A stretch of 64,000 bases of DNA, taken from Streptomyces sp. NBC_00289. GTDB lineage: Bacteria > Actinomycetota > Actinomycetes > Streptomycetales > Streptomycetaceae. Both the position numbers and the translations under genes were made by a program. The stretch is taken from the NCBI RefSeq assembly GCF_041435115.1, contig NZ_CP108046.1:7936001-8000000 (forward strand), given 5' to 3'. This document shows, one piece after another, positions 53,308 to 63,846 of the stretch. Every line of letters begins with the position of its first letter. The first letter of the stretch is position 1. The notes beneath the pieces are model-generated. The model did no database searches. It saw only the letters and a list, made by a program, of their open reading frames with translations, and was not told the origin of the DNA.

Positions 53308-54102
53308 TTAAGCAAATGCGACGTTGTAGATGCCCGCGGCGATCGCGCCGCCGATCAGCGGGCCGACCACCGGTATCCAGGCGTACCTCCAGTCGGAGCC
53401 GCCCTTGTTGGGCAGGGGCAGGAGGGAGTGCACGATGCGCGGACCGAGGTCACGGGCCGGGTTGATCGCGTAGCCGGTCGGGCCGCCGAGGGACAGACCG
53501 ATCGAGACGACCACGAGTGCGGTGATGAGCGCGCCCAGGTTGCCGAGGCCGTTGCCCTTGTCGTTCAGGCCCTGCGTGAGGACGGCGAGGACCAGCACGA
53601 TGGTGCCGATGATCTCCGTGGCGAGGTTCTGCCAGACGACCCGGATCTCCGGACCGGTGGAGAAGACGCCCAGCACCGGGCCGGCGCCCTGTTCCTGGGC
53701 CTCGACGGCCTTGGTCTTCGTGGCCTGCGCGCCCGGACCGCCGACGATCTCCCGGTCGGTGAGGTGCGCGTGGAACTGGCCGTAGTAGGCGACCCAGACC
53801 AGCGTCGCGCCGATGGCGGCACCGAGCAGCTGCCCGGCCCAGTAGACCGGAACGTTGCTCCAGTCGTCGTCCTTGATCGCGAGTGCGAGCGTCACGGCCG
53901 GGTTGAGGTGGGCGCCGGAGAGCGGCGCCGAGGTGTAGACGGCCGTCAGTACGGCGAAACCCCACCCGAAGGTGATGGCGAGCCAGCCGGCGTTGCGCGC
54001 CTTGGAGGCCTTCAGCGTGACGGCGGCGCAGACGCCACCGCCGAGCAGGATGAGTATGGCGGTACCGATGGTCTCGCCGATGAAGATGTCGGAGCTGGAC
54101 AC
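53308..54102 (-). CDS. glpF: Glycerol facilitator GlpF
   Basis: A 264-residue MIP-family channel with six spans and two half-helices. The two NPA boxes read [15 protein letters not shown] and [12 protein letters not shown]; the Asp after the second box (NPARD) marks a glycerol-conducting aquaglyceroporin. GTG 54102 follows aaaggag 6 bp upstream; the longer frame reads promoter sequence. It is the first gene of the operon, with the gylR-type operator 121 bp upstream of its start. Confidence 0.95.
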   Translation of the reverse strand: MSSSDIFIGETIGTAILILLGGGVCAAVTLKASKARNAGWLAITFGWGFAVLTAVYTSAPLSGAHLNPAVTLALAIKDDDWSNVPVYWAGQLLGAAIGATLVWVAYYGQFHAHLTDREIVGGPGAQATKTKAVEAQEQGAGPVLGVFSTGPEIRVVWQNLATEIIGTIVLVLAVLTQGLNDKGNGLGNLGALITALVVVSIGLSLGGPTGYAINPARDLGPRIVHSLLPLPNKGGSDWRYAWIPVVGPLIGGAIAAGIYNVAFA

Positions 54103-54222
54103 CCGCGACTCCTTTGTCCTTCGTCCAGGGGACCGAACCCCGGGTCCCTCCGGGAGTTCGAGCTTGCCCTCGGGAGTGAGAGCGGTACGGCCCTTGGCGT
54201 TGTCACACTCTAGCGCGTATTG

Positions 54223-54245
54223 CCGGTAGGTGTTCGACAATGCCG
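54223..54245. promoter_or_regulatory. gylR: Putative GylR operator of the glpF-glpK-glpD operon
   Basis: ccggtaggtgttcgacaatgccg is an imperfect palindrome centred on TGTTCGACA. It differs from the site before gylR (55299-55320, read on the minus strand) only by one inserted G and one A/T exchange. The 374-bp gap from 54103 to 54477 holds the operon promoter; nothing else in it looks like a gene. Confidence 0.65.
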
Positions 54246-54421
54246 ACCGATGGACGGGAGTCTTGCTGTGGGGTTACGTGCACGTCAAGAGCCCGGTTGC
54301 CGGAAACGCGATCGTTATTGAGTGCCGTCGGTAATCGATCTTGAGTTCGGATACGGACGGCCCCGGCGCGAGCACCCTGCGTGTGGATCGGTGGGTTCGC
54401 CCCTTGTGTCTGGGCATGACA

Positions 54422-54455
54422 AAGGGCCGGAACGTCCTTCCCGTCCCGGCCCCTT
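54422..54455. terminator. Terminator after gylR
   Basis: gggccgg (54424-54430) pairs with ccggccc (54446-54452), plus outer aa/tt beyond a bulge and an inner acg/cgt. It lies 22 bp past the gylR stop on the minus strand. Confidence 0.55.
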
Positions 54456-54477
54456 CGTGCCCGTTCGTGTACGACTC

Positions 54478-55242
54478 TCAGAACCGTCCGGCGCCCAGGT
54501 CCCGCGACACCGCGCGGGCGCAGTCGCGTACGGCCGCGATCAGCTCGGGGCGCAGCTCCCCGTCCCGGCACAGCCGTTCCACGGCGCCGGTGATGCCGAC
54601 CGCGCCGACCGGCATGCGCCGCCGGTCGTGGATGGGGGCGGCGACCGACGAGATGCCCTCCCAGGTCTCCTCGACGTCCGCCGCGTACCCACGCGCGCGC
54701 GTGACGTCGAGGATGCTCTCGAAGCTCTCCAGCTCGCACACCGTCCGGTCCGTGAACGGCTTGCGGTCGGCCTCCAGCGCCTCGCTGTGCGCGACCGGGT
54801 CGTAGGCGGACAGGACCTTCCCCAGGGCCGTGGAGTGCAGCGGCTGCATGGCCCCGATCTCCAGGACCTGCCGGCTGTCGTCGGGCCGGAAGACGTGGTG
54901 CACGATCAGCACGCCCTGCTGGTGCAGCACGCCCAGGTGGACGCTCTCGCCGCTGGAGCGGGCCAGGTCGTCCGTCCACACCAGGGCGCGCGCCCGCAGT
55001 TCGTGCACGTCCAGATAGGTGGTGCCCAGGCGCAGCAGTTCGGCGCCCAGCTGGTAGCGCCCGGAGGCTTCGTCCTGTTCCACGAAGCCCTCGTGCTGAA
55101 GGGTGCGCAGGATGCCGTGGGCGGTGCCTTTGGCGAGGCCCAGCGACGAGGCGATGTCCGAGAGGCCGAGGCGTCGCTCGCCGCCCGCGAGCAGCCGCAG
55201 CATCGCGGCCGCCCGTTCGAGCGACTGGATGTTCCGTGCCAT
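54478..55242 (-). CDS. gylR: IclR-family glycerol operon repressor GylR
   Basis: A 254-residue IclR protein, the length I recall for S. coelicolor GylR. N-terminal winged helix: QSLERAAAMLRLLAGGERRL, LSDIASSLGLAKGTAHGILR, TLQHEGFVEQDEASGRYQLG. The C-terminal effector domain has ESVHLGVLHQQGVLIVHHVF and GISSVAAPIHDRRRMPVGAV. It represses the downstream glycerol operon and itself; glycerol-3-phosphate is the usual inducer. It stands upstream of and co-directional with glpF, separated by a terminator. ATG 55242 has ggagg upstream. Confidence 0.95.
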   Translation of the reverse strand: MARNIQSLERAAAMLRLLAGGERRLGLSDIASSLGLAKGTAHGILRTLQHEGFVEQDEASGRYQLGAELLRLGTTYLDVHELRARALVWTDDLARSSGESVHLGVLHQQGVLIVHHVFRPDDSRQVLEIGAMQPLHSTALGKVLSAYDPVAHSEALEADRKPFTDRTVCELESFESILDVTRARGYAADVEETWEGISSVAAPIHDRRRMPVGAVGITGAVERLCRDGELRPELIAAVRDCARAVSRDLGAGRF

Positions 55243-55298
55243 CGCCGTGCTGCCTCCGTCCCCTTCGACCGTCGACCCGCGACGTCGCTGCCGCCGTT

Positions 55299-55320
55299 CG
55301 GCAATGTCGAACACTACCGG
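55299..55320. promoter_or_regulatory. gylR: Putative GylR operator upstream of gylR
   Basis: cggcaatgtcgaacactaccgg lies 57 bp before the gylR start. Read on the minus strand it is nearly the same as the site in front of glpF, which fits autoregulation. The 285-bp gap to metH also holds the divergent metH promoter. Confidence 0.65.
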
Positions 55321-55527
55321 TCCTTGCCGACCTCCCGCCAATGTTCGGCCCCCATATGTTGCGTCACTCGTATCCCTTCGGTGACCTGTCCGTCATCCCG
55401 GTCCGTCCCGTGGACGCTCCCGGCATCTCTTGACGGTCCCGGTTACCCTGGCGGCGTGCGCCGACCGCGGAGAGTTCCACGGCCGGGCGCAAAGCCGACA
55501 GCCGTCGCACCTAGAGGGAGCCCGTTC

Positions 55528-58500
55528 ATGGCCTCGTCGCCGCTCACCCCTTCCGCCGACAGCCGGACCCGTGTGTCCGCGCTCCGTGAGGCGCTGGCCA
55601 CCCGTGTGGTGGTAGCCGACGGAGCAATGGGCACCATGCTCCAGGCACAGGAGCCCACACTCGAGGACTTCGAGAAGCTCGAAGGCTGCAACGAGATCCT
55701 CAACCTCACCCGGCCCGACATCGTCCGTTCGGTCCACGACGAGTACTTCGCGGTGGGCGTCGACTGTGTGGAGACGAACACCTTCGGGGCGAACCACTCG
55801 GCGCTCGGTGAGTACGACATCGCCGACCGGGTGTACGAACTGTCAGAGGCGGGTGCCCGGGTGGCCCGTGAGGTGGCCGACGAGTACGGCGCCCGGGACG
55901 GACGCCAGCGCTGGGTGCTGGGCTCCATGGGCCCCGGTACCAAGCTGCCCACCCTGGGCCACGCCCCGTACACCACGCTCCGTGACGCCTACCAGCGCAA
56001 CGCCGAGGGCCTGGCCGCGGGCGGCGCCGACGCGCTCATCGTGGAGACCACGCAGGACCTGCTGCAGACGAAGGCCGCCGTGCTCGGCGCCCGCCGCGCG
56101 CTGGAGGTCTCCGGCCTGGACCTGCCGCTGATCGTGTCGGTGACCGTGGAGACCACCGGCACGATGCTGCTGGGCTCGGAGATCGGTGCCGCGCTGACCG
56201 CGCTGGAGCCGCTGGGCATCGACATGATCGGCCTGAACTGCGCCACCGGCCCGGCCGAGATGAGCGAGCACCTGCGCTACCTCGCCCGCCACTCCCGCAT
56301 CCCGCTCTCCTGCATGCCGAACGCGGGCCTGCCCGTCCTCGGCAAGGACGGCGCCCATTACCCGCTGTCCGAGGCGGAGTTGGCGGACGCGCAGGAGACG
56401 TTCGTCAACGAGTACGGGCTGTCCCTGATCGGTGGCTGCTGTGGTACGACGCCGGAGCATCTGCGGCAGGTCGTGGAGCGGGTCCGGGATCTGACGCCGT
56501 CCGCGCGTCAGCCGCGTCCGGAGCCGGGTGCGGCGTCGCTGTACCAGACGGTGGCGTTCCGGCAGGACACGGCGTACATGGCGATCGGTGAGCGGACGAA
56601 CGCCAACGGGTCGAAGAAGTTCCGTGAGGCGATGCTGGAGGGCCGCTGGGACGACTGTGTGGAGATGGCGCGCGATCAGATCCGTGAGGGCGCGCACATG
56701 CTCGACCTGTGCGTGGACTACGTGGGCCGTGACGGTGTCGCGGACATGCGGGAGCTGGCCGGGCGCTTCGCGACCGCCTCGACGCTGCCGATCGTGCTCG
56801 ACTCCACCGAGGTCGAGGTCCTGCGCGCGGGCCTTGAGCGCCTCGGCGGACGCGCGGTCCTCAACTCCGTCAACTACGAGGACGGTGACGGCCCGGAGTC
56901 GCGTTTCGCGAAGGTGACGGCTCTGGCCCGGGAGCACGGGGCGGCGCTGATCGCGCTGACCATCGACGAGGAGGGCCAGGCCCGTACCGTCGAGACCAAG
57001 GTCGCCATCGCCGAACGGCTCATCGAGGACCTCACCACCAACTGGGGCATCCACGAGGCCGACATCCTCATCGACTGTCTGACGTTCACGATCTGCACGG
57101 GTCAGGAGGAGTCCCGCAAGGACGGTATCGCCACCATCGAGGCGATCCGCGAGCTCAAGCGCCGCCGCCCCGACGTGCAGACCACCCTCGGCCTGTCCAA
57201 CATCTCCTTCGGCCTCAACCCGGCCGCCCGCATCCTGCTCAACTCCGTCTTCCTCGACGAGTGCGTCAAGGCGGGCCTGGACTCCGCGATCGTGCACGCC
57301 TCGAAGATCCTGCCGATCGCCCGCTTCAGCGAGGAAGAGGTCACCACCGCCCTCGACCTCATCCACGACCGGCGCGCCGAGGGCTACGACCCGCTGCAGA
57401 AGCTCATGGCCCTGTTCGAGGGCGCCACCACCAAGTCCCTGAAGGCGGGCAGGGCCGAGGAACTGGCCGCGCTGCCGCTGGACGAGCGGCTGAAGCGGCG
57501 GATCATCGACGGGGAGAAGAACGGTCTGGAGGCCGATCTCGACGAGGCGCTGCGGAGCAGGCCAGCGCTGGACATCGTCAACGAGACGCTGCTGGACGGC
57601 ATGAAGGTGGTCGGTGAGCTGTTCGGCTCGGGTCAGATGCAGCTGCCGTTCGTGCTGCAGTCGGCCGAGGTGATGAAGACGGCGGTGGCTCATCTGGAGC
57701 CGCACATGGAGAAGTCGGACGCGGAGGGCAAGGGCACCATCGTGCTGGCCACGGTCCGCGGCGACGTGCACGACATCGGCAAGAACCTCGTGGACATCAT
57801 CCTGTCGAACAACGGCTACAACGTGGTCAACCTGGGGATCAAGCAGCCGGTGTCGGCGATCCTGGAGGCCGCCGAGGAACACCGCGCGGACGTGATCGGC
57901 ATGTCCGGTCTGCTGGTCAAGTCCACCGTGATCATGAAGGAGAACCTGGAGGAGCTCAACCAGCGCAAGCTCGCCGCCGACTTCCCCGTGATCCTCGGCG
58001 GCGCCGCCCTCACCCGCGCCTACGTCGAGCAGGACCTGCACGAGATCTACGACGGTGAGGTCCGCTACGCCCGGGACGCGTTCGAGGGCCTGCGCCTGAT
58101 GGACGCGCTGATCGGCGTCAAGCGGGGCGTGCCGGGGGCGAAGCTGCCCGAGCTGAAGCAGCGCCGGGTCCGCGCGGCCGTCGACACGGTGGTCGAGGAG
58201 CGCCCGGAGGAGGGCCACGTCCGCTCCGACGTGACCGTCGGCAATCCGGTCCCGCAGCCGCCGTTCTGGGGCACCCGGGTCATCAAGGGCATCCAGCTCA
58301 AGGAGTACGCGACCTGGCTGGACGAAGGCGCGCTGTTCAAGGGCCAGTGGGGCCTGAAGCAGGCCCGCACCGGCGAGGGACCCACGTACGAGGACCTCGT
58401 CGAGACCGAGGGCCGACCCCGGCTGCGCGGGCTGCTGGACAAGCTCCAGACCGAGAACCTGCTCGAGGCGGCCGTCGTCTACGGCTACTTCCCCTGCGTG

Positions 58501-59043
58501 TCCAAGGACGACGACCTGATCCTCCTGGACGAGCAGGGCAACGAGCGCACCCGCTTCACCTTCCCCCGCCAGCGCCGCGGCCGCCGGCTGTGCCTGGCCG
58601 ACTTCTTCCGCCCGGAGGAGTCGGGGGAGACGGACGTCGTGGGACTCCAGGTGGTCACCGTCGGCTCACGGATCGGCGAGGAGACCGCCAAGCTGTTCGA
58701 GGCCAACGCCTACCGCGACTACCTCGAACTGCACGGACTGTCCGTGCAGTTGGCCGAGGCGCTCGCCGAGTACTGGCACGCGCGGGTGCGTAGCGAGCTG
58801 GGCTTCGCCGGTGAGGACCCCGGCGCGATGGAGGACATGTTCGCCCTCAAGTACCGCGGTGCGCGCTTCTCCCTCGGCTACGGTGCGTGCCCCGACCTCG
58901 AGGACCGCGCCAAGATCGCCGAACTGCTCCAGCCGGAGCGCATCGGCGTCCACCTCTCCGAGGAGTTCCAGCTCCACCCCGAGCAGTCCACCGACGCCAT
59001 CGTCATCCACCACCCGGAAGCCAAGTACTTCAACGCCCGATGA
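55528..59043 (+). CDS. metH: Cobalamin-dependent methionine synthase
   Basis: A 1171-residue MetH. Domain order: homocysteine-binding (about 1-320; VVADGAMGTMLQ, NTFGANH, and zinc Cys in IGGCCGTTPEH), methyltetrahydrofolate-binding (about 340-620; GERTNANGSKKFREAML, TFTICTGQEE), B12-binding (about 650-880; cap helix region, and RGDVHDIGKN with the cobalt-ligand His), and reactivation domain (about 900-1171; EYATWLDEGALFKGQWGLKQ). It methylates homocysteine to methionine. ATG 55528 follows agaggga. I see no cobalamin riboswitch upstream; in Streptomyces that switch sits at metE. Confidence 0.97.
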   Translation: MASSPLTPSADSRTRVSALREALATRVVVADGAMGTMLQAQEPTLEDFEKLEGCNEILNLTRPDIVRSVHDEYFAVGVDCVETNTFGANHSALGEYDIADRVYELSEAGARVAREVADEYGARDGRQRWVLGSMGPGTKLPTLGHAPYTTLRDAYQRNAEGLAAGGADALIVETTQDLLQTKAAVLGARRALEVSGLDLPLIVSVTVETTGTMLLGSEIGAALTALEPLGIDMIGLNCATGPAEMSEHLRYLARHSRIPLSCMPNAGLPVLGKDGAHYPLSEAELADAQETFVNEYGLSLIGGCCGTTPEHLRQVVERVRDLTPSARQPRPEPGAASLYQTVAFRQDTAYMAIGERTNANGSKKFREAMLEGRWDDCVEMARDQIREGAHMLDLCVDYVGRDGVADMRELAGRFATASTLPIVLDSTEVEVLRAGLERLGGRAVLNSVNYEDGDGPESRFAKVTALAREHGAALIALTIDEEGQARTVETKVAIAERLIEDLTTNWGIHEADILIDCLTFTICTGQEESRKDGIATIEAIRELKRRRPDVQTTLGLSNISFGLNPAARILLNSVFLDECVKAGLDSAIVHASKILPIARFSEEEVTTALDLIHDRRAEGYDPLQKLMALFEGATTKSLKAGRAEELAALPLDERLKRRIIDGEKNGLEADLDEALRSRPALDIVNETLLDGMKVVGELFGSGQMQLPFVLQSAEVMKTAVAHLEPHMEKSDAEGKGTIVLATVRGDVHDIGKNLVDIILSNNGYNVVNLGIKQPVSAILEAAEEHRADVIGMSGLLVKSTVIMKENLEELNQRKLAADFPVILGGAALTRAYVEQDLHEIYDGEVRYARDAFEGLRLMDALIGVKRGVPGAKLPELKQRRVRAAVDTVVEERPEEGHVRSDVTVGNPVPQPPFWGTRVIKGIQLKEYATWLDEGALFKGQWGLKQARTGEGPTYEDLVETEGRPRLRGLLDKLQTENLLEAAVVYGYFPCVSKDDDLILLDEQGNERTRFTFPRQRRGRRLCLADFFRPEESGETDVVGLQVVTVGSRIGEETAKLFEANAYRDYLELHGLSVQLAEALAEYWHARVRSELGFAGEDPGAMEDMFALKYRGARFSLGYGACPDLEDRAKIAELLQPERIGVHLSEEFQLHPEQSTDAIVIHHPEAKYFNAR

Positions 59044-59115
59044 CCCCCGAAACACGCGCGATGATCGGCAAAGACGCACACTGATCGGATAAGTCGTACA
59101 CTGGTCGGTCCACTG

Positions 59116-59146
59116 CAGGCCGGTTCCCTTCGTGGGAACCGGCCTG
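59116..59146. terminator. Terminator after metH
   Basis: Arms caggccggttccc and gggaaccggcctg (13 bp perfect), loop ttcgt, 72 bp after the metH stop. The next gene begins 26 bp later. Confidence 0.8.
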
Positions 59147-59172
59147 GTCGTCCCTCAAGGAGGTGCGCCAGG

Positions 59173-59871
59173 ATGACCAGCACGGTCCCCGCGCTCGGAA
59201 CCCGTACGGCCGAAGGCTCAGCTCTGCAGGCCGTTCTCCTCGACATGGACGGAACCCTGGTGGACACCGAGGGCTTCTGGTGGGACGTCGAGGTCGAGAT
59301 CTTCGCCCGCCTGGGCCACACCCTCGACGACTCCTGGCGCCATGTCGTGGTCGGCGGCCCCATGACCCGCAGCGCGGGCTTCCTGATCGAGGCCACCGGC
59401 GCCGACATCGCCCTCCCCGAACTCGCGGTGCTGCTCAACAACGGGTTCGAGGAGCGCATCAGGAGCACCCTGCCGCTGATGCCGGGAGCCGCCCGCCTGC
59501 TGGCCGAGCTGTCCGCCCACGAGATCCCCACCGCCCTGGTCTCCGCCTCGCACCGGCGGATCATCGACCGGGTGCTCACCTCCCTCGGCCACCGGTTCGG
59601 GCTGACGGTCGCCGGCGACGAGGTCTCGCGGACCAAGCCGCACCCCGACCCGTACCTGTTCGCCGCCGCCGGGCTCGGCGTGGATCCGGCCAGATGCGCG
59701 GTCGTCGAGGACACCGCCACCGGGGTCGCCTCGGCGGAGGCGGCGGGCTGCCATGTGGTGGTCGTGCCCTCCGTGGCCCCGATCGGTCCGGCCCCCCGGC
59801 GTACCGTCGTCGGCTCCCTCGAACAGGTCGACCTGGTATTCCTGCGCGGGCTGATGACGGAAATGCGCTAG
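59173..59871 (+). CDS. HAD-superfamily phosphatase (subfamily IA)
   Basis: A 232-residue HAD hydrolase. Motif I VLLDMDGTLVDTEGFWW (nucleophile and acid Asp), motif II LVSASHRRIID, motif III SRTKPHPDPYLFAAAGLGV and motif IV CAVVEDTATGVASAEAAG; the small helical cap lies between I and II. This is the phosphoglycolate-phosphatase / beta-phosphoglucomutase-like branch; the substrate is unknown. A strong RBS (aaggaggt) precedes ATG 59173. Confidence 0.9.
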   Translation: MTSTVPALGTRTAEGSALQAVLLDMDGTLVDTEGFWWDVEVEIFARLGHTLDDSWRHVVVGGPMTRSAGFLIEATGADIALPELAVLLNNGFEERIRSTLPLMPGAARLLAELSAHEIPTALVSASHRRIIDRVLTSLGHRFGLTVAGDEVSRTKPHPDPYLFAAAGLGVDPARCAVVEDTATGVASAEAAGCHVVVVPSVAPIGPAPRRTVVGSLEQVDLVFLRGLMTEMR

Positions 59872-60293
59872 CTGTTCACCCAGCGTGCAAGGCGATAGAC
59901 GGGGAATTTCCGAGCGAGACCCGCGAAAGAATTCGAAACCTGTCGGGTGGCCGAATTCCGGTACTGCCCCAGCTCGCCGGAGCTGTGAGGTTCACCACGC
60001 GAGCAGGGGTCGACAGTGAACCTCCGGTGTGCTGTTCACCCCGTTTCGGGGGGCACGGACGTGCCCTTGTGTCCCGATTGGTGGAACGCTGCACTAATCC
60101 TTCCCCTGTCGGGTTTTCGGTCTGTCCGCAGCCGGTTTCGCTGCGTGATGGGGTCTCAACTCCGATGACGGCGAACCCTCATGCTGGTGCGGACTAATCT
60201 CAAGGCGAGAACATCGCCCCTACCCCCGTGATCCGCCGCGACACCCCTGCATGCCGGGTACACGGACCTGAACAGCTCTGGAGAAACACGAGC
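59872..60293. other. Regulatory gap upstream of the peptide-binding lipoprotein gene
   Basis: About 420 bp with no gene; base composition is lower in GC than neighbouring genes. It contains an exact 9-bp inverted repeat, gaggttcac (59987-59995) and gtgaacctc (60016-60024), separated by 20 bp, followed by further ttcacc-like words. This could be a regulator site spanning two helical turns or an mRNA hairpin. The gene start is at 60294 with ctggagaa upstream. Confidence 0.55.
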
Positions 60294-61892
60294 ATGAACC
60301 GCAAGACTTTGGTGCTGCCTGCCGTGGTCGGCCTGCTCGCTCCGGTGCTCGCCGCCTGTGGCGGGTCCGGCAGTGGGAGCGGCGGGGACGCGATCGTCGT
60401 CGGCACCACGGACCGGTTCACCGCCTCCAAGGACGCGCCCGCGCCTCTCGACCCGGCCTACGCCTACGACGTCGGCACCTGGAACATCCTGCGCCAGACC
60501 GTGCAGACCCTGATGATCCAGCCCAAGGGTGAGGGTGACCCCGTCCCCGAGGCGGCGGAGAGCTGCGGCTTCACCGACAGCGGCAACGAGCGCTACGCCT
60601 GCAAGCTGCGCGACGGCCTCAAGTTCGCCAACGGCGACTCCATCACCGCCGCGGACGTGAAGTACTCCATCGACCGCGCCCTCGCGATCAAGGCCGACAG
60701 TGGTGTGTTCGCCCTGCTGTCCACCATCGACACCGTCGAGACCCAGGGCGACCGTGAGGTCATCTTCCACCTCAAGACCGCCGACGCCACCTTCCCGTTC
60801 AAGCTGTCGACCCCCGTCGCCGGCATCGTCAACCCCGACGACTACGAGAAGAACAAGCTGCGCGACGGCTTCGACGTGGACGGCTCCGGCCCCTACACCC
60901 TGAGTGCCGACGTCAAGAACGACGAGATGACCAACGCCGTGTTCACCAAGAACCCCAATTACAAGGGGACGCTGAAGGTGAACAACGAAGAGGTCGACAT
61001 GCGCTCGTTCGAGAGCGCGGACGACATGGGCGACGCCCTCGCCAAGGGCGACCTCGACGTCATGACCCGCACCATGTCGCCGGCGCAGATCAAGAAGCTC
61101 ACCGAGGCCTCGGACGGCAACGTCGACCTCGTCGAGATGCCCGGTCTGGAAATCCGCTACCTGGCCTTCAACACCGACGACCCGGGCGTGAAGACCAAGG
61201 CCGTCCGCCAGGCGATGGCCCAGATCGTCAACCGCAGCGAACTGGTCTCCAAGGTGTACGGCTCGGCGGCCGAGCCGCTGTACTCGCTGGTCCCGGCGTC
61301 CATCACCGGCCACTCCAACTCGTTCTTCAACAAGTACGGCGACCCGAGCGTCACCAAGGCCAAGGCCATGCTCACCGGGGCCAACATCACCACCCCGGTG
61401 AAGCTGACGCTCAACTACACGACGGACCACTACGGTTCCGCCACCAAGCAGGAGTTCGAGCTGCTGCAGAAGCAGCTCAACGCCAGCGGCCTGTTCGACG
61501 TCACCATCAAGGGCGCCGCCTGGGACACGTTCGTACCGGCCGAGCGCAAGGGCACGTACGAGGTCTGGGGCATGGGCTGGTTCCCCGACTTCCCCGACGC
61601 GGACAACTACCTCGCGCCGTTCCTCGACAAGGACAACTTCCTCAAGCTGCCCTACGCGAACGCCCAGATCCGCACCAAGCTGATCCCGGAGTCCCGCCGC
61701 GAGGCCGACCGACTGGCCGCGGCCACCAGCCTGACGGAGATCCAGGACATCGTCGCCGACGACGTCCCGATCCTCCCGCTGTGGCAGGGCAAGCAGTACG
61801 TCGCCGCCCGCGACAACGTCACCGGCACCGCCTACGCGCTCAACTCCTCCGCCACCCTCCAGCTGTGGGAGCTCAGCCGCGGCGTGAGCTGA
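60294..61892 (+). CDS. ABC-transporter substrate-binding lipoprotein, family 5
   Basis: A 532-residue solute-binding lipoprotein of the peptide/nickel (SBP_bac_5) type. Lipobox VLAACGG anchors Cys22. FANGDSITAADVKYSIDRAL and YAYDVGTWNILRQTVQTLM are family blocks, and the C-terminal region EVWGMGWFPDFPDADNYLAP is typical of DppA/OppA-like proteins. It should bind oligopeptides or related compounds. No permease or ATPase gene is adjacent on either side, so it may serve a transporter encoded elsewhere or act alone as a sensor. A strong hairpin follows. Confidence 0.9.
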   Translation: MNRKTLVLPAVVGLLAPVLAACGGSGSGSGGDAIVVGTTDRFTASKDAPAPLDPAYAYDVGTWNILRQTVQTLMIQPKGEGDPVPEAAESCGFTDSGNERYACKLRDGLKFANGDSITAADVKYSIDRALAIKADSGVFALLSTIDTVETQGDREVIFHLKTADATFPFKLSTPVAGIVNPDDYEKNKLRDGFDVDGSGPYTLSADVKNDEMTNAVFTKNPNYKGTLKVNNEEVDMRSFESADDMGDALAKGDLDVMTRTMSPAQIKKLTEASDGNVDLVEMPGLEIRYLAFNTDDPGVKTKAVRQAMAQIVNRSELVSKVYGSAAEPLYSLVPASITGHSNSFFNKYGDPSVTKAKAMLTGANITTPVKLTLNYTTDHYGSATKQEFELLQKQLNASGLFDVTIKGAAWDTFVPAERKGTYEVWGMGWFPDFPDADNYLAPFLDKDNFLKLPYANAQIRTKLIPESRREADRLAAATSLTEIQDIVADDVPILPLWQGKQYVAARDNVTGTAYALNSSATLQLWELSRGVS

Positions 61893-61910
61893 GCAACGCC
61901 CCGCGTACGA

Positions 61911-61946
61911 CGAAGGGCGCCCCCTCCACCGAGGGGGCGCCCTTCG
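61911..61946. terminator. Bidirectional terminator, 16-bp hairpin
   Basis: Arms cgaagggcgccccctc and gagggggcgcccttcg pair perfectly with loop cacc, between convergent genes. Confidence 0.85.
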
Positions 61947-61962
61947 CCGTACGGCCGACGTC

Positions 61963-62634
61963 CTACTGCGCGCCGGGGCGCACCAGACCGCTCTCGTACG
62001 CGTACACCGCGGCCTGCACCCGGTCCCGCAGTCCCAGCTTGTTCAGGACGTGACCCACGTGCGTCTTGACGGTGGTCTCGCTGACGAAGAGGTCGGCGGC
62101 GATCTCGGCGTTCGACAGCCCCCGCGCCACCAGCTTCAGCACCTCCACCTCGCGGTCGGTGAGCGTGTGCAGCGTGTCCGGCACCGGCTCGTCACCGGAC
62201 GGCAGATGCGTGGCGTACTTGTCGAGCAGTCGGCGCGTGATGCTCGGCGCGAGCATCGCCTCACCGGAGGCCACCACCCGGATCGCCTGCACCAGTTCGT
62301 TGGCCGGCGCGTCCTTCAACAGGAAACCGCTGGCCCCCGCGCGCAGCGCCTCCACCACGTACTCGTCGAGATCGAACGTCGTCAGCACCAGCACCTTGGC
62401 CGGGCCGTCCCGCCCGGGCCCGGTGATCTGCCGGGTCGCCTCGACGCCGTCCATCCGCGGCATACGGATGTCCATCAACACCACGTCGGGCTGCAACACC
62501 CGCACCTGATCGAGGGCCTGCAGGCCGTCTCCGGCCTCGCCGACGACCGCGAGGTCCTGCTCCGCCTCCAGAATCATGCGGAAGCCCGTACGCAGGAGCG
62601 GCTGGTCGTCGACCAGTAGGACGCGGATGGCCAC
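61963..62634 (-). CDS. NarL/LuxR-family response regulator
   Basis: A 223-residue response regulator. Receiver domain 1-120: acidic pair in VLLVDDQPLL, phospho-acceptor Asp in PDVVLMDIRMPRMDG, Thr in VLVLTTFD, Lys in GFLLKDAPAN. Output domain 155-215: TLTDREVEVLKLVARGLSNA and IAADLFVSETTVKTHVGHVL, a LuxR helix-turn-helix. GTG 62634 follows aaggaga. No sensor kinase gene lies next to it in the window, so it is an orphan here. It is 15 bp downstream of the RecB-like nuclease gene and may be in one operon with it. Confidence 0.92.
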   Translation of the reverse strand: MAIRVLLVDDQPLLRTGFRMILEAEQDLAVVGEAGDGLQALDQVRVLQPDVVLMDIRMPRMDGVEATRQITGPGRDGPAKVLVLTTFDLDEYVVEALRAGASGFLLKDAPANELVQAIRVVASGEAMLAPSITRRLLDKYATHLPSGDEPVPDTLHTLTDREVEVLKLVARGLSNAEIAADLFVSETTVKTHVGHVLNKLGLRDRVQAAVYAYESGLVRPGAQ

Positions 62635-62649
62635 GTAAGTCTCCTTCGG

Positions 62650-63651
<1,002 letters not shown>

Positions 63652-63846
63652 GACCACAGACCATACGGCCCGCCACTGACAGTGACCCAGCCGCGTCAAC
63701 GCCCGGTCGCACGGCCGCGACGACGACCGGTGCGACGGCGGGCGAACACGGGGGTGCCGGGGCGGAACGCACGGCGACGGCCGCATACCATCGACCCGAG
63801 ACCCTCCCACCGGGCAGGCGGGAGACGCTTCGAACGAGGGGACATC

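Noticed and set aside
55243..55527. Possible cobalamin riboswitch upstream of metH
   Set aside because: The leader is under 290 bp including the gylR promoter, and I see no B12-box (GCCACTG-like) element. The B12-dependent enzyme would not be expected to be shut off by B12.
55843..58218. 791-codon minus-strand frame opposite metH
   Set aside because: Shadow of metH; the sense translation has every MetH domain motif.
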